A DNA stretch of 64,000 nt. Origin: Odontesthes bonariensis. Lineage: Eukaryota > Chordata > Actinopteri > Atheriniformes > Atherinopsidae. Positions 44,701-57,985 of this stretch are shown in pieces. Below the pieces are notes generated by a model that worked only from the letters and a program-made list of their open reading frames with translations, did not search any database and had not been told where the DNA came from. Positions within the stretch are counted from its first letter, which is position 1. Each line of letters starts with the position of its first letter. Both the position numbers and the translations under genes were made by a program. The stretch is from positions 33,220,197 to 33,284,196 of the forward strand of contig NC_134509.1 of the NCBI RefSeq assembly GCF_027942865.1. Reading direction: 5' to 3'.

Positions 44701-46596
44701 CTTGACAGTATACCTGTTCTGTTGCCAATACCCGTTTAAAATAGTAATAAAGGAGAGAAGAAAGATGAGCAGTTCAAGGAACACAGATTGTTTTATTTCT
44801 TTATTTTTTTTGCCAAATGTTATTTACTCAAAGAAGTCAAGCAAGCACAAAAAGTCTTCCTACTGGTTGTACCACTGGTCCCTGGTACCACTGCTCACAT
44901 TTTCCATGTAAAATAAAGGCCTTTTTAGAAGTCATGACATGGCTCGAGTGATCAAGCCTTTAATGGGACATCACACTGTCGGATAGATGCACACATGAAG
45001 TCATGCCTGAAAACCATTGTAACAAAATGTTACTAGGTTATTATCAAATTGATCTGGAAAAATAACTTGTCTGACTTTTACATAAAAACAAGCAAGCTGT
45101 TCATTCTAAAGACACAAATTCATTTTCTAAAATGAATGACAAGGCTACATGTCGGAAAGAGAACGGTGACATCTAACCACCTGTAAACTCTCCTGGCATA
45201 GGTTTGGTGATCCAGTCAAAGCCAACTGCTCAAAACAGAAGATTGGGTTTCCTATGCTTGGCTGGAAAGTCTCACAGGTAAGGAACCAGCCTTGCATACA
45301 TACCTTTATGTGTGTGACTTAACCCCCTTTTTTTTTTTCCCCAATCATAACTATCATATATTAAATACCGTTCAGTCTTGAGGACAAGTCAAAACTGATT
45401 AAAAAAAATAAATAAATCATTTCTCTGAGTTATACCCCACACATCTTCCACCATCACCCAAGAATACCCTCCAGCCTTAGCAGAACTATAGAAACTGTCT
45501 CCAGGACCACATCCAAGTTCTTACAGATGGTTGAACATTTTATTATCGGACTGAACTACCAATCATATAATCTATTGTATTTTCTTTAATGAAATATTCG
45601 GCAGCTTTCTGATTAGTTTCCGTTTTCAAATCTAGGGAGCTCCTGAAGCAACAACAGAGGATTTTCTGGTCTGGAGTGTGGACAAGATGACCGACTGGAG
45701 CATCAAGCCTACGTGCTTTGCAGTCTCTGACCTGGGAGGGCAGTGTGACGTGGAGCTTTCTTTGATAGTCTACCGTGAGTTAACAGTGTTATCCTTTCGA
45801 TATGCAAAAATCTGCATCTCTTTGGTGCGATTGATCGGCCACTCTGCCTCCACAGAGCCTCCAAATAGAGTCTCCATCAGATTCGTAAATCACACTGGGC
45901 CGATGTTTGAGGGACATCGGTACGTTCTGCAGTGCACAGTTCACGATGTTGCACCCGTAGAAAACATCACTGTGACCTTCTACAGAGGACAGACAGCACT
46001 GGCTCGACTCCAGTCCAACATCACAGAGAAGACACCAGTGAATGAGAGCTTCACTCTGAGCATCATCCCCTGCAAAGAGCACAACAGAACCCAGTTCTGG
46101 TGTGAAGCCAAGCTGGAACTGGGACCTGAAGGACCCCGACAGCCTCCAGTAGTGAAGTCAGAAAAACTCTCAGCACTTGTCCACAGTGAGTAGATTTATT
46201 GTTACATATTTAAAGTGCACATACATATAAACAAGACACTCCATTCTTACGTGCAACTGTATTCCCTTTCAGCAGAGCCACAGCTTGTTCATCCTACAAA
46301 TCAGCAGGTGAAAGAGAGTTTACAGTGCGAGGTGAAAGGAAACCCACAACCATTAGGGGACAGTGGTAGGTTTCAAATTCAACTTATGTTTGAGAAACTT
46401 TTAATTACAAATGCTTACACTTTTTCTATCCTTCCCCCAGAGGATAAGAGGTGTTGATTTCACATGATCAAAAGGGGGAAACTGAAAGTCATCCTGTACT
46501 TATGAGATCACTTCCTTTTCCTTAGGGACTACAAACAGCAGTAAAGGATGTTTCTTGTTGGCTGCCCTTCTTGCTCAGATGATTAATTGTCTGTAA
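41730..46596 (+). CDS. ICAM-like immunoglobulin-superfamily cell-surface protein
   Basis: Seven coding exons: 41730-41784, 44309-44465, 45202-45277, 45636-45774, 45856-46185, 46273-46365, 46526-46596, sum 921 nt (306 residues). Exon 1 encodes signal peptide [19 protein letters not shown] Pro/Ser/Thr-rich stretch leads to Ig domain 1 ([48 protein letters not shown]) with the ICAM-type pattern of Cys and L-V-RFGDPV. Ig domain 2 holds [29 protein letters not shown] and [15 protein letters not shown]. Ig 3 is cut short after [12 protein letters not shown]. The last exon reads [18 protein letters not shown] and stops four residues later, which looks like a GPI-anchor signal. ICAMs are integrin ligands; the human cluster is on 19p13 like CAMSAP3. 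The orthologue is not assigned, and longer isoforms are possible. Confidence 0.75.
42840..43260. repeat. Interspersed repeat in the first ICAM-like intron
   Basis: The block beginning near AGGACCCAAATGCAGACACA is, from memory, a common teleost repeat of unresolved class. It has no ORF of note. Confidence 0.35.
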
Positions 46597-47760
46597 AATA
46601 AGCAAGAGGGATGAGTCACCTCTCCACACTGAACTTCTGCTGTGAGAACTGCTCATCAGGGAAGACATTGCTTTGCATCTCATCTCAAAATGGATCCAGT
46701 TTTAATTTGAACGTCTTTCTCTGCATCTTCAACGTTTCAGAAAGAAGCGCGAGTAGACGCAGAAAAAGTTCTTTCAGAGAGCTACTGGCCAGGTACACCT
46801 TCTAAGATTAAAGTTAGTTTTTTTTTGCTCATGAAGTAGAGTTTAATATTTTCAACATCAATATTGCTCTGAATGAATGACATATGTGTGTGTGTGTTCA
46901 TACATAGTTCTGTTACACACTTCCTTTCAGAAATCTGAACTTTTGCATCATTTATCTGTGTAAATACTGGATGTTCAGTTTTTGGTCTACAACAATAGTG
47001 AAAAAATTAATAATAATCCTCCAACATTGTTAAATTGTGCCGTTACAAAATAAGTTGACAAGAAACAAAGCTGTACATTAAATAATACACAGAGTTGAAT
47101 TATAATGTCAACCAAATCAAAAAAGGGCAAGAAACTAAGATGCCTGTATACATCCTAAACTAGTGCTTCGGTGGTAGAGAATAAATTGTCAATACTAATG
47201 TGACCTTCAGACTATGACTGTACATAATTTTGAATAAATATGAAAAATTAATCTGTGTCTGTATCAACACTATAACTTATTATATTAATTTCCTTCCAAG
47301 CAGTTTGACAGTGTGATATTCTATTAAAGTGAAAGAAAATCATTTATATGAGACATCTTTTTATAGGTCATTACTACAAGGTCATTTTTCACAAGGGATT
47401 CACTGAGTAGGTGTCATGGGGCTTGTCAGAGTCCGATGAAGGATGCGATATCAGTTCACATCTCTAAACAGATTGCTCTCCTCACTTTTACCTCACTGCA
47501 GTCTTACCCTCCCAGATGCAAGCTGACAAAACTGTTCACAAAAAGTCAACATTTTAGTGTTTGGTTGGAGTCATTTAGGATCATGTTGACTCCGTCACCC
47601 TGAAGTCTGCTCCGATCTAGAAAGATCAAAAATATAATAATCACTTTGACAAACCGTCCGGGTTGTGACTGAATATTTAGTTTTTAATCAAAAATGAAGC
47701 AAATTACTAGAATTTTCATATTTGCAGCAGCATTTGATACATCCATATAGTCAAGCTGCC
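46597..47760. other. 3' flank of the ICAM-like gene
   Basis: A basic open stretch near 46,740-46,795 (ERSASRRRKS) ends in a donor-like GTACAC and could be part of an alternative 3' exon, but nothing supports it further. The rest shows no feature. Confidence 0.3.
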
Positions 47761-48579
47761 GTTAAAGGGATAATCCGGAGTAAAATGCACTTTAGATCAA
47801 TTTACAGGATGTTGGGAGTACATACGTTGAGTTGACATCAAAATCATGTCATTCGGATGCGTTTTGAGAATTTCGATTTGACCGTTTTTAGCCAAAAGTC
47901 GTTAGCCTGGAAGGGAATAGGGCAAATCATGTCACCGCTACAAAATGCTATTTTTATACCTCTTCTACAGCTCCAAACAACATAACACTTACATGGTAGT
48001 GAGTAGAGGGTCCCTAAAGCCAAACCGAAGTGTCCCGAGGTCTTCATGTGGTCAGATATAGAGTCCAGAATGAATTTAATCAAGCCAACCTTTCCGGAAA
48101 TGTTGCTGCTGCAGCTACAGACCGTGGTGAAGTTGGTTTGAAAAAAAAGACACCTTATTTCCTTATTGTGAATATCTGTCGAATATCCAATATCAAACCA
48201 ACTTCACCACGGTCTGTAGCGGCAGCTGCAGCAGACACATTTCCGGAAAGGTTGGCTTGATTAAATTCATTCTGGACTCTATATCCGACCACATGAAGAC
48301 CTCGGGACACTTTGGTTTGGCTTTAGGGACCCTCTACTCACTACCACGTAAGTGTTATGTTGTTTGGAGCTGTAGAAGAGGTATAAAAATAGCGTTTTGT
48401 AGCGGTGACATGATTTGCCCCATTCCCTTCCAGGCTAACGACTTTTGGCTAAAAACGGTCAAATCGAAATTCTCAAAACACATCCGAATAACATGATTTT
48501 GATGTCAACTCAACGTATGTACTCCCAACATCCCGTAAATTGATCTAAAGTGCATTTTACTCCGGATTATCCCTTTAAC
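47761..48579. mobile_element. TTAA-flanked foldback element
   Basis: Two inverted arms of about 380 bp around a 55-bp centre (48,138-48,195). The ends read GTTAAAGGGATAATCCGGAG and its reverse complement, with TTAA at both borders. The terminal motif TTAAAG-GATA-TCCGGAGTA is shared with the element at 17,261-18,135. The arms each contain the same 79-codon open frame, which is a by-product of the symmetry. Confidence 0.88.
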
Positions 48580-49273
48580 ACACAAACACCAGAGATGTTC
48601 AGGAGAATGTGTGGACAAATTCACAGTTGCTGTTCGCACATGTACTTCCCAGCAGGATATGTTCTGCTGATGATGCACATGTATGAAAGGTGAGGCAGAA
48701 TATGTTGTGTTTATGTTGATACCACCAGATTGTATCTGAATCCACAACAGTGAGGAAACAGTAAGTTGAAAGCTACATATAGTCGGCAGAAGAACGAGGC
48801 GACAACTTACCAGCGTGCACACTTGCTTAAATGCGCCAGAGGAATCAGCCATTGAACATGGTCTTACTCAATGATCTTCTGGAGCATTTTACAAGGCAGC
48901 TGGCTGGAAAAATCTTAAGGGCATTTGTGTTCCCTCAGGACTGCAGTGCATGTGTGAAAAGGTCTTAGAGAAATGAGGTCCTCAGAGTTGGATGCATTTT
49001 CATAACTGAAACAAACATGGATAACTCAAAATTAAGTCTAGCAATTTAAAGCTATGTCCTGTACCATACATAGATGCTGCCAACTCATGAACTTTGACTA
49101 TTATATTTAAGACCTATGCGAGTGGGAGTGTTCAAACAGTTCCACGTCTTCTGTAACTCTACACGAGTGCCACAAACCCCTTAATCTCTCTGGTACAACA
49201 TGATTTAATTCTCCCAGGAAATGTTAGGTTAGGAAAGAAGACAACACTTACTTGTGGTCTGCAGGAGGAGCGG
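48580..49273. other. Intergenic or ubn1 3' UTR
   Basis: No coding region is supported. Part is probably the 3' UTR of the minus-strand ubinuclein gene that stops at 49,274. Confidence 0.3.
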
Positions 49274-52200
49274 TCAGTGTGTAGTAATGTCAGCATCAGA
49301 GCCAATCAGCACCTCGCCAGGACCCTCACGCATTTCATGTCCACCCTGCGGCAGCCCAGGGAAAACCACCCGACACATTCTCTCAGGGAAATCAACTGGG
49401 CTGGACTGAGGAGGGGGAGGAGGAAGAGGAGGACTGTTGGGGTCCAAACCAAAGCTCCAGTGTTTTGCGACAGCTGCTGCCAAGAACTCTTGGGAAAGTG
49501 GGAGACTTTGCTCACGAGCCAGCGCTTCATCAGCAAGAATATCAAGAAGCGAATGTGTTGGAGCAGATGCGCCGTTGACTGGAGGTTTGCCTCCATCAGA
49601 AGGTGTTGAAGAACCTGCACCAAACTCCTTAATCTCACCCTTTAGCAAAGCACCACCCCGTTTTTCATCACCACCAAGACACACACAGTCGGGCATATTT
49701 GAGCCCTCGGTGAGGACGAGATCTGTTCCTTGGAGGTCTTCTGACAGTGCTGGAATTCCCTGAAGACTGTTGATGCCATCTGACAATTTGGAAGCACCAC
49801 TGTTGGAAGATGCCCCCTTTAAACACTTGGTCTTGTTCACTCTGAACACACAAAAGAGTTTACAATGTCAGGAAATTGAGCTGTGATATCATTTTAACTG
49901 CATTCATGCTTATAAGCTACATTTTAGCTGGAGCATCATTCACAACTGAACTCACGGTAATGAAGTTAAGAGACCCAACCATTTCCTGCTCTCCCTCATC
50001 AGCGCCCTGAAACAAGAAAAGTTGCCAAAGGGTATATCTACATGTGCATTTAGGAGAAGAAAAACTTCTAAAAGTGTGGAAGTCAGCTTTTTAAGACTGC
50101 AAACCTAGACTGCATCCATCCTTTTGGCCATAGTGGTTTGACCTCATTGTCCAGCAGGGTTTTAAGGAACTCTTCAATCTCAGGGCCCTCTTTACCTTCA
50201 TTTTTACATTTGTTCATTTTCTCCCTCAATACATGACCCAAGGACTTTCTGCGTGTGGAAAAAAAAGAAAGAGAAGTAAAGCAAAGTAAGTATCTCTCAG
50301 TCAGCTCTGTTTCATGAGTGAAATATGAACCACAGAATTGATGACCTAATCTCCTGATTCCATTTGAACAACTTCTTCGGACCTCCTTTTCTGCCACCCT
50401 TCTCCTCCACATGTTCCTCCTCTGTTGCCCTGTTAGAACGAGAGTTCCAGACAACATTAAGGCCGGCAAAATGCACTTGTGCTTGGCAACCACTTACTGA
50501 AATGCGAAAGAGTGAATTCTTTTTAATTCCAAGGTTTAAAGGAATTTTGGTTAAATTCATTAAAAATAAATAAAATAAAAAATAAATATTGCAGTAATTT
50601 ATTCACCTAATGAGATGCAAGTGACAGGGCAAGTTAACAAAACTTAATCCAATAATAAATGCTGTTGAACTTACTTTGAAGTTTTGACCTGTTCGTACGC
50701 CTGGCAGCTTTCACTGAAACATGCAATCTGCTCAGGCATCGATCTTCCAATGGCCTCCTTGAGTTTCTGCAAGGGATCTTCCACACATGGCGATTCTTTC
50801 TTAAAAGTTAAAGAGCAAAGTCACATGCAGAAATCCTGAACATCTCATACTGCATACAATACGAGCTGAGCACTCAGCGCCTCACTCACCACATGTGTGA
50901 TTAGGAGTTTCTTTCCTCGCTTGAGGAGTGTGTCTTTGCTACAGGGCATGAAAGATGACAGATGTCTGTACACCTTGGAGCGGAGCTGGCCACCCTGCTC
51001 CTGACACTGCAACTCAATACTGGATCAACACACAGGGAGCATGAAACAATGTACTTGGACAAAATGTTCAGTGTGGCAGATGGTTGAATAGATAATCAAG
51101 TCATCAGTATGGGCATTAATTCCCTGGTCTGCCTCCCTCCATGTTTAAGTGTCCTTTAGCAGGCCGCTGTTCATGCTTTCCATTATCCAAATATTCTTGT
51201 CAATGACCACAAGATTGAGCCTCAGTAATCGAAATTGTAATTTGGATACAAAGAACTAAACAGTTTGTAAACCAATAAGTCTTGGACTGTAGAGAACTCA
51301 CCCCTGATCTTGTTTCTTAAACTGGTAAATTACTTAATTTTTTTAAACATGATTTCAACAATTTCTGGTGTTTTGCAGCAGCAGGTGGTTTTAAAATAGG
51401 TTCCTAGAGCAATGCTGGTTTAAGATGAACTACACTGATTTCTGTGTGCAGTGGGATAACTCACTCTAGAAGGATTGAGTTGATATCTGGATTGAAGAAC
51501 TTAAGTTTCGACTCCCCCTCTGATATCTTAGCAGCCTTTAAGAAAAAAAAGCATTTTTAGATTTACCCTGAATTTCTCTCATCACAACAACTGAGTCTAT
51601 CAGCATATGTGCACAATTCTTCACAAATAACTCAAATCTTACCACCATGAGCTTTCGAATGCTATCCTCCAGGCCTGGTGCGAGTCCCTCTGGCAGGGGG
51701 CCAGACTGTGTTGATGCAGAACTGGGTCTGGACAGGACCTGGGTTTGCTCTGGATGAGGCATCGGCTGATAGCTGGGCTTTGCATTTAGAACTCGTGCCT
51801 CCGCTTCAGGCAACATGTCGAGCCGTGTCTGATCATCCGTCTTGCTTTGAATCAGCTGCATCTCCGTTGTAGTTTGAGGAAGGGGTTTTGGTGACAAATT
51901 GTCTTCACTGACATCTAATAAAGAGTCCAAATCAATATCAAAATCCACAGTGCTGGCTGCTTGGATGAGAGCGTGGTCAGTGGTGGAGCCAATCAAACTG
52001 AGCAGAGGGTCAGTCATTCCAGAGCCGCCACCGCCGCCTGCATCTGCTGGGAACAGGGAGGGGGCTGGTGCACCCGGAACTGCAGCAACCTTCTCCATCC
52101 TCTGCCGTTCCTTTTCCTTTTCTCTTTGAAACTTCCTCAGCATGCTGGTGACACTCAATGTCTTCACAGCCTTTTTCTTCTTTTTGATCTTATTCTCATC

Positions 52201-54773
52201 ACGTGGCCCAGACAAAGTTCTGCAATGTAAACACATTCTTATAGATGAATGTTCACACCAACAAAACAAGTTATATTTTATTCAGCCTCACTTTGGCTTC
52301 AGATCTGCGTCGCCTTTCGGTTCTCCACTCGCTCTGCACCGCTTCTTCTTTGGCTTATCCTGTTCACCATTGAGTTTACGCTTTCAACAATTTGTTACAA
52401 GGCGTTAGGTGTTGCGTACAGTTTAAAAAGGTCTAAGGCTGGAAATATACCTGCCGTTTCACCTCATAAGAAACAATCTCGCACTCAGCGTGACTCCTCA
52501 CGTACTTTCCTTTTGTTGTACGCTTGTTACCGGAGGATTCCACACCTGATCACTCAGACCAGATAAAGCTGCTGCTGGATTTACAGGATACAAGTAGAAG
52601 CACTCTGGTAAATGGTAACCATGGCATCAATAGAAGAGGTTAGCATTTTCTCGATCTTAAGATCACCACAGAAAAAGCGACTGCATCGCAGATGGCATGC
52701 GAGAACCCTAAACCAAGCCAGCCTATGGCAATTATGTCTCACTCGTTCTGACAACGAGAGAAACTGATAATCAAAAACGAGCCCAAACAAACACCAAACC
52801 AACACAGGATACTCGAGGCAGCCAAGATAAACATGTATAGTGAACGGCAAGTACATTTCCAGCCTAATAATGACATCAAACTGTGGTGAAAACAGTTAGT
52901 GAATTACATTTTTTCATTTATGAAGCTGCACTGAGAACCTTTTTATACTAAATCGTCTCCCTGAAATTGACAGAAAGTCTATTTAAAAGTCATTTCCAAG
53001 ATACATTACTTACTTTTGTGGGCTCAAATGTCCTCTCTGCTGTCGTGAGGGCATCAGTCTCTGTATCAGAGGCCTGGCGGAACTGCAGCACGCCTGAATT
53101 CACATAGAATCCACCGAATTTGGTTGTGATGGAGGACGGCACAAACTCATCATACTAGAGATGAGCCAGAGACGATGACACAAGATGAGCAACAGATTTC
53201 ATAAATGTGAAACATATCCAGGTCAGTAAAACTCATGGGACCAAGTTTTAGAGGAAATATTGCATTCACCATTGAAGCAGCCTGCATTCTAAAAAATTTT
53301 AAAGGAACATTATTAACTGCTCCAGCAGTGAGAACAGCTTAAGCAGAGAAGTTCAAGTGGTGAGTTATGCAAATGCTCTATGGACAGCAACCTAACCAGC
53401 AGCCTTATGCGACATCAGTAGCATCCTGTACCAAAGCCATGCTGGAGAAACCGCTCCACGCACGTGTTAAATGTAAAACTGGACTGCTGTAAAACCATTT
53501 TGCTCAAGAGTCCAAGTAATTCGCCAAAGAGCTTTCAGCTGATCTAAAACACTGCGGGCAAGTATAAACAAGACAAAAAGAGATCATTTTTCTCCAGTTT
53601 TGGCCTCTCTACATTGGTTCCGTTAAATTTTAGAATAGAATTTAAGATTCTTCTCAATTCATATAAAATCCATAAAAGGCCAAGCTCCTTACAGATCTTA
53701 TTGTTCACCCCCCCCCCCCCCAATCACCAAAAATTGTATTTGTCATTGCCAAAAGATCAGTTCCACGTCTTTGGAGTAGATGTCAGCATAAATCATGAAT
53801 TACTATAGTAACAATGTTGTAGAAATAGAAAGGTGCCGCATCATACTGACTCACAGCCTCAGAGTTGTCAATGAAAGAATCCTCTTCATAACCGTACCCA
53901 ATGTCAATCAAGTCCTGAATGCGGTCCTTTTTCTTATGTTTGCCAGCCTTCAATGAGAAGATTACAGTTATTCTTTTTTATTAAAGTTTTTTTTTGGTAC
54001 CGTTTGAAAATGACAACATATTGAAGGGGGGGGGGATTACATACAGAAGAGATTTATTTACAAGTGAGTTAGCAAAAACAGCTACTCACGTATTTTTCCT
54101 CCAACTTTCTTGCAATGGCAGCAATTTCATCATGTTGGTCCTTTTCTCCCAGCTCAACTTTGCTCAGTTGAACATCATCATCCGTTTGGTTGACCTGACA
54201 ATGTCAAGGTTCACATCAATTAGATCTTTGACAAAATGACACAAGACGCGCTGTTTTGAGTAAACAAACAAACAAACAAAAAAAATGAGCAGAAAGTTTT
54301 ATGTTTTTTTTTGCAACTGAGATGACTTTTTGCATCCATGAAGAAAAAAAAAAAAAAACTATTATAATAGTTTGTAGGTTATATTGGTGAAAACAGCCAA
54401 CGTCTGAGAAGATTTCTGACATCAAATAGACAAACATCTTCATAGAAGCAACTTCTGTTACCTGAAAGTATATTTGTCAATGGGAAAGACTTGAAATGTA
54501 GCCCCGCAATAACAATAATTTCTTATCTTTAGTCTGCAGCCCCACCTTCTTATCAACAAGCTGGCAGTAGTTGAACTCAGGAAAGGTCCGCTCGTCGGGC
54601 TCACTTAAAGCGAGGACGAGGCGGACTGTCTTGGCGTCACTGGGTCGGTTTGAGGGGCTTTCTTTCGCCTGCAGAACATCCAAAGAAGACCTTCTGTCTG
54701 AAGCGGACCTATCACCAAACGAAGTCACACCACAGCTCAAAGTGGTCAGCGGAACTCTCCGAGATTCAGCCAT
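49274..54773 (-). CDS. ubn1: Ubinuclein (UBN1-like), HIRA histone-chaperone complex subunit
   Basis: Thirteen exons: 54546-54773, 54090-54194, 53855-53947, 53014-53154, 52292-52380, 51643-52219, 51465-51535, 50890-51019, 50675-50799, 50346-50429, 50105-50248, 49956-50006, 49274-49841; sum 2,406 nt, 801 residues. UBN1 binds H3.3-H4 in the HIRA complex through its HRD. The HRD lies at residues 112-189: [63 protein letters not shown] basic stretch and [20 protein letters not shown] follow, then the conserved ubinuclein middle domain ([63 protein letters not shown]), and a Pro-rich tail with [12 protein letters not shown]. Human UBN1 has about 1,130 residues, so the tail is shorter here. UBN2 remains possible. 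The acceptor of exon 5 has a weak pyrimidine tract. Confidence 0.9.
53540..53720 (+). mobile_element. LINE fragment in a ubn1 intron
   Basis: The frame reads [20 protein letters not shown], a decayed form of the conserved [10 protein letters not shown] block of L2/Rex1-like reverse transcriptases, followed by a C run. It is antisense to ubn1. Confidence 0.6.
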
Positions 54774-56560
54774 CGTCTCCAGGTCCACAAACAGTCTCTG
54801 TGGTTTGGATGGAGCGGGGCAGGAAAGGTTTAATTAAGCACAAATGGGTGCAGGTGTGCGCGTCACGTGACTCCCCCACTGCTCTGTCCTGCTGATTCAT
54901 TTGGTCTTTATTTGATGAATTTCACAAAAGAAACAGATAAGTTTGAGATGAGACTTATCGTTGAGTGTTTTAAATGTTTGCCTCACAGCCGGTGCTGCTG
55001 TGGCATCTTCCTGTTTACACAGCTGACTGATTTTATGCGTAGCTTGTTAACCACAATTAATTTAGATTTAAAAAATGCTCATAAGACTTGTATAACGCAG
55101 GAAAGACGATTGGTTTGCGTGTTCTGATACAGGATAGTTTACTGTGTGCACTGTGTTGTAGTGCAATTGTTGATGTGTGCTTAAATGAGGCGCCATAAAC
55201 AGGCCAATGAATTCTTCCATTATAAGCCAGATATCTACTATTACCTAAAGTATTAATTACGACATTGTGGATGCACGGAAACCTGTGCTACAGATGTTAG
55301 CCAGGTGTTAAAGTAGAACTGTTCATTTTAGCCTTTGTTCAACATTTTGCGCTGTGAGTTTGTTGCACCTGCGCCGTATCTCCCTGACCACAAGAGGTCG
55401 CTGAAGATCCGTGAGAACTTCGTGGAAGCTGAGGTATTTCAGGGGGAGTTTATTGCGCGTTCACAATAAGGAACTCCTGATTACACACATACAAGAAAGA
55501 CCAATAATGCATGACAAAGTAAAAACAAGTCAGGTGATACGCCAACCCACCATCCACATGCACGAGTTATTTTCAACAAGATTAAATGCTCTCCCCGTTA
55601 AAATGTTTATATATATATATAAAAACCTAAAGACCAGAGATAGCTGTTAAATGGCATCTACCTAATTGTACTCAAAACCCTTCAATTTAAAACAAACAAA
55701 AAAAAACATGTTCGGTGGGTGCAAAAATGGTTTTAAACGATAAATAAGCTGATAAATAAACAACCTTTCCTCTCTGCCCAGATTTGAAAAAACAAATGCG
55801 GGGGGGATTATTTGTCAGAGGTTAAGCCCTGACTGCAGTATTTGTAAACGGTGGAGTTGAGGAAAAAAAAAAATCAAATTTGCAAATCCCAGACTTTTTC
55901 ATGCCGACTGCACTCATCTTGCAATGAATTGACTTTGACAATTACAATAATGGGATAATTGCAATCTGTCACCATACATTCAGTGTTAGCCTATGACAAA
56001 ATAACCAATCCAGACCAGATTCCCTCCACACACATGCCCCTGATCTGCATAACACACATGGTACCCCACTTTGTAATTATAAATGAATTTCACGGTGTGA
56101 GGCTTTTAATGCAAATAATATGGACCCACCCCCCCACTCTCTCCAACAGGACTGTGTGTATTTAGTGTTTGTGTGAGTATGATGGAGTGGGTGTGTGTGT
56201 GCGTGTGTGTGTGTGTGTGCGATCAGATTGCGGACAGCTTTGTTTGACTAGCCCGTCCTCTCAAACAAGTTAATGGGATGGAAGTTATTTGCCTCCCTAA
56301 GCTGGAGATGTGAGGCTGAACAGAGGAGTTGGGGGGGGGGGGGGGGAGAGAAAGGAGTCAATAAGTGTGCGGGATACAATGAACAGGACAAAGACAGACA
56401 GATGGAGACGGCAGGGGTAGCCTCGGTCTGTGTGTGTGCTTGTGTGAGTGTGTAGTGGTTTGGTTAGTGACAGGGACCCCATCAGTGCTGGATCAGAGTG
56501 GGGAAATTGGAGGACAACGTTGGAAGAGGGGTGCGGGGGATAATTTAAAGTGATCGGGGA
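54774..56560. other. Start of the gene-free region and ubn1 promoter side
   Basis: The first few hundred bases are the probable ubn1 promoter. (TG)n near 56,190-56,219 and a G run at 56,330-56,346 are visible. No gene is supported. Confidence 0.35.
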
Positions 56561-56569
56561 GGCAGTGTC

Positions 56570-56770
56570 CCAGAGGTGCATAATTTACTCATTCATTAAC
56601 TAGACCAAACAAGAGCCAATATTAATTAACTCAATCCTCATGTCTCGCGCCCCATGAAGCGCGTGCTTTGTTGTCAAATGGTCACCACATTCTTGGACGT
56701 GCAGGCTTTAAAATCAGGCCTCGTGGGCCAGAGAGTGAAGGGGGCTGTTTGGAGTCGTTATGTGCCCAAA
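56570..56770. promoter_or_regulatory. Candidate conserved non-coding element
   Basis: A compositionally mixed block with AATTAACTC and ATTCATTAACTAG-type homeodomain cores, next to a GC-richer stretch. It looks like a vertebrate CNE, but conservation cannot be tested here. Confidence 0.3.
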
Positions 56771-57759
56771 AGCAGATTTTTATGCTTTTGAATAGAAAAA
56801 TAAACTGTCCAATGTGCTTGTCTTGTTTCTTTATTCAGACTTTGCTGGTACACATTTTCTTCAACTTCGCACTATATTGTACGTCTATTGTACGAGGCAA
56901 ATGCTGTCAAAGGAGCTGGCATTTAATAAAGACTAAATCCCAGCAATGCATTAATGCATTAAGAACAATATATATAGCTATAACACATTGAAAATAGGCA
57001 AATATTTATAGAAAATATTTGTACTTTTTATGCAGTGAATAAGTTATTTTTTGCCAATACTATTTTAAATAATTATTGGTATGAGTACTTTTTATCACCT
57101 GACCTAAGTCAACTATCAATGCTACTGATAATTATCATCATTATTATCTGTGGAAAGTAACAGCTGGTTCCACTGGAGCCCCTGCTTTTGGCAATTTTAA
57201 CTGTACATACTGTAAAAAAAACAACAAACAAACAAAATGTAATGTATGAAAATACTTATTTTATTGCTCCAGGTTAATGCGAACATGCATGGACTGTATT
57301 TACATTTCAAGTTTACTCGTCTTTGTTTTACTACTGTCTGCATTCCAGAGTTATGCTTTTAGCACTTCTTCTATTGTTTTAGCGCTTGTTAGATACTTGG
57401 GAGGACTTACATACAACACATAGGAATGCACAGCTCCTGTGATATAATGTGAACTAATCCTCCAAACAGCATGGGTGCTAATTAAAACTAGAAAAAAAGC
57501 TTAGTTTAAAAAAAAAAAAAAAAAAAATTCCACACAATAATGTGGTAATGATAAAATATTCCACTGAGCAGTATGTTTAGATTTTGGTATTGCATATGCA
57601 AAGCTTTTAAGTACTAGTCACTCCACTGATGCAGATGAAAGATGACTAAGAGGAAGAAGAGGAGACTTCTTAAATGGGAAAAATATTTTTTTTCCTTCTT
57701 ATCACATACTTTCTCCTCTACTCCACTGGGGGGCGCTCCCCCACTGATTCTGGCTCTGC

Positions 57760-57985
57760 TGTCAGGCCCTGCTAACTCTGATTAAGGTTTAAATTGGCTG
57801 AATTTAATGAACGTTGCCTAATTAGGCAGGATAACAGCTTTAATTGATAAGTAATTATTTGCCGCAAATTGTTATTAATTCTCCAGCTCTGTCGTGTAAT
57901 GTACCAACTCTAAACCCTCCTCTACCCCCCACCCCCTCATAACCCCCTCTCCCTCCCCTGCAGCATTTTTCTATTTATGTAAACA
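57760..57985. promoter_or_regulatory. Candidate conserved non-coding element
   Basis: A dense run of homeodomain cores: CCTAATTAGG (palindromic), TTTAATTGATAAG, GTAATTATT and TTATTAATTC within 110 bp, with no repeats or ORFs. This composition is typical of enhancers near developmental regulators. Confidence 0.4.

Noticed and set aside
47844-48496. 79-codon ORFs mirrored on both strands
   Set aside because: They lie in the two arms of a foldback element, so each is the copy of the other. No domain is recognised.
52581-52856. 91-codon minus ORF between ubn1 exons
   Set aside because: It lies in an intron, has no similarity to ubinuclein and would break the phase of the model.
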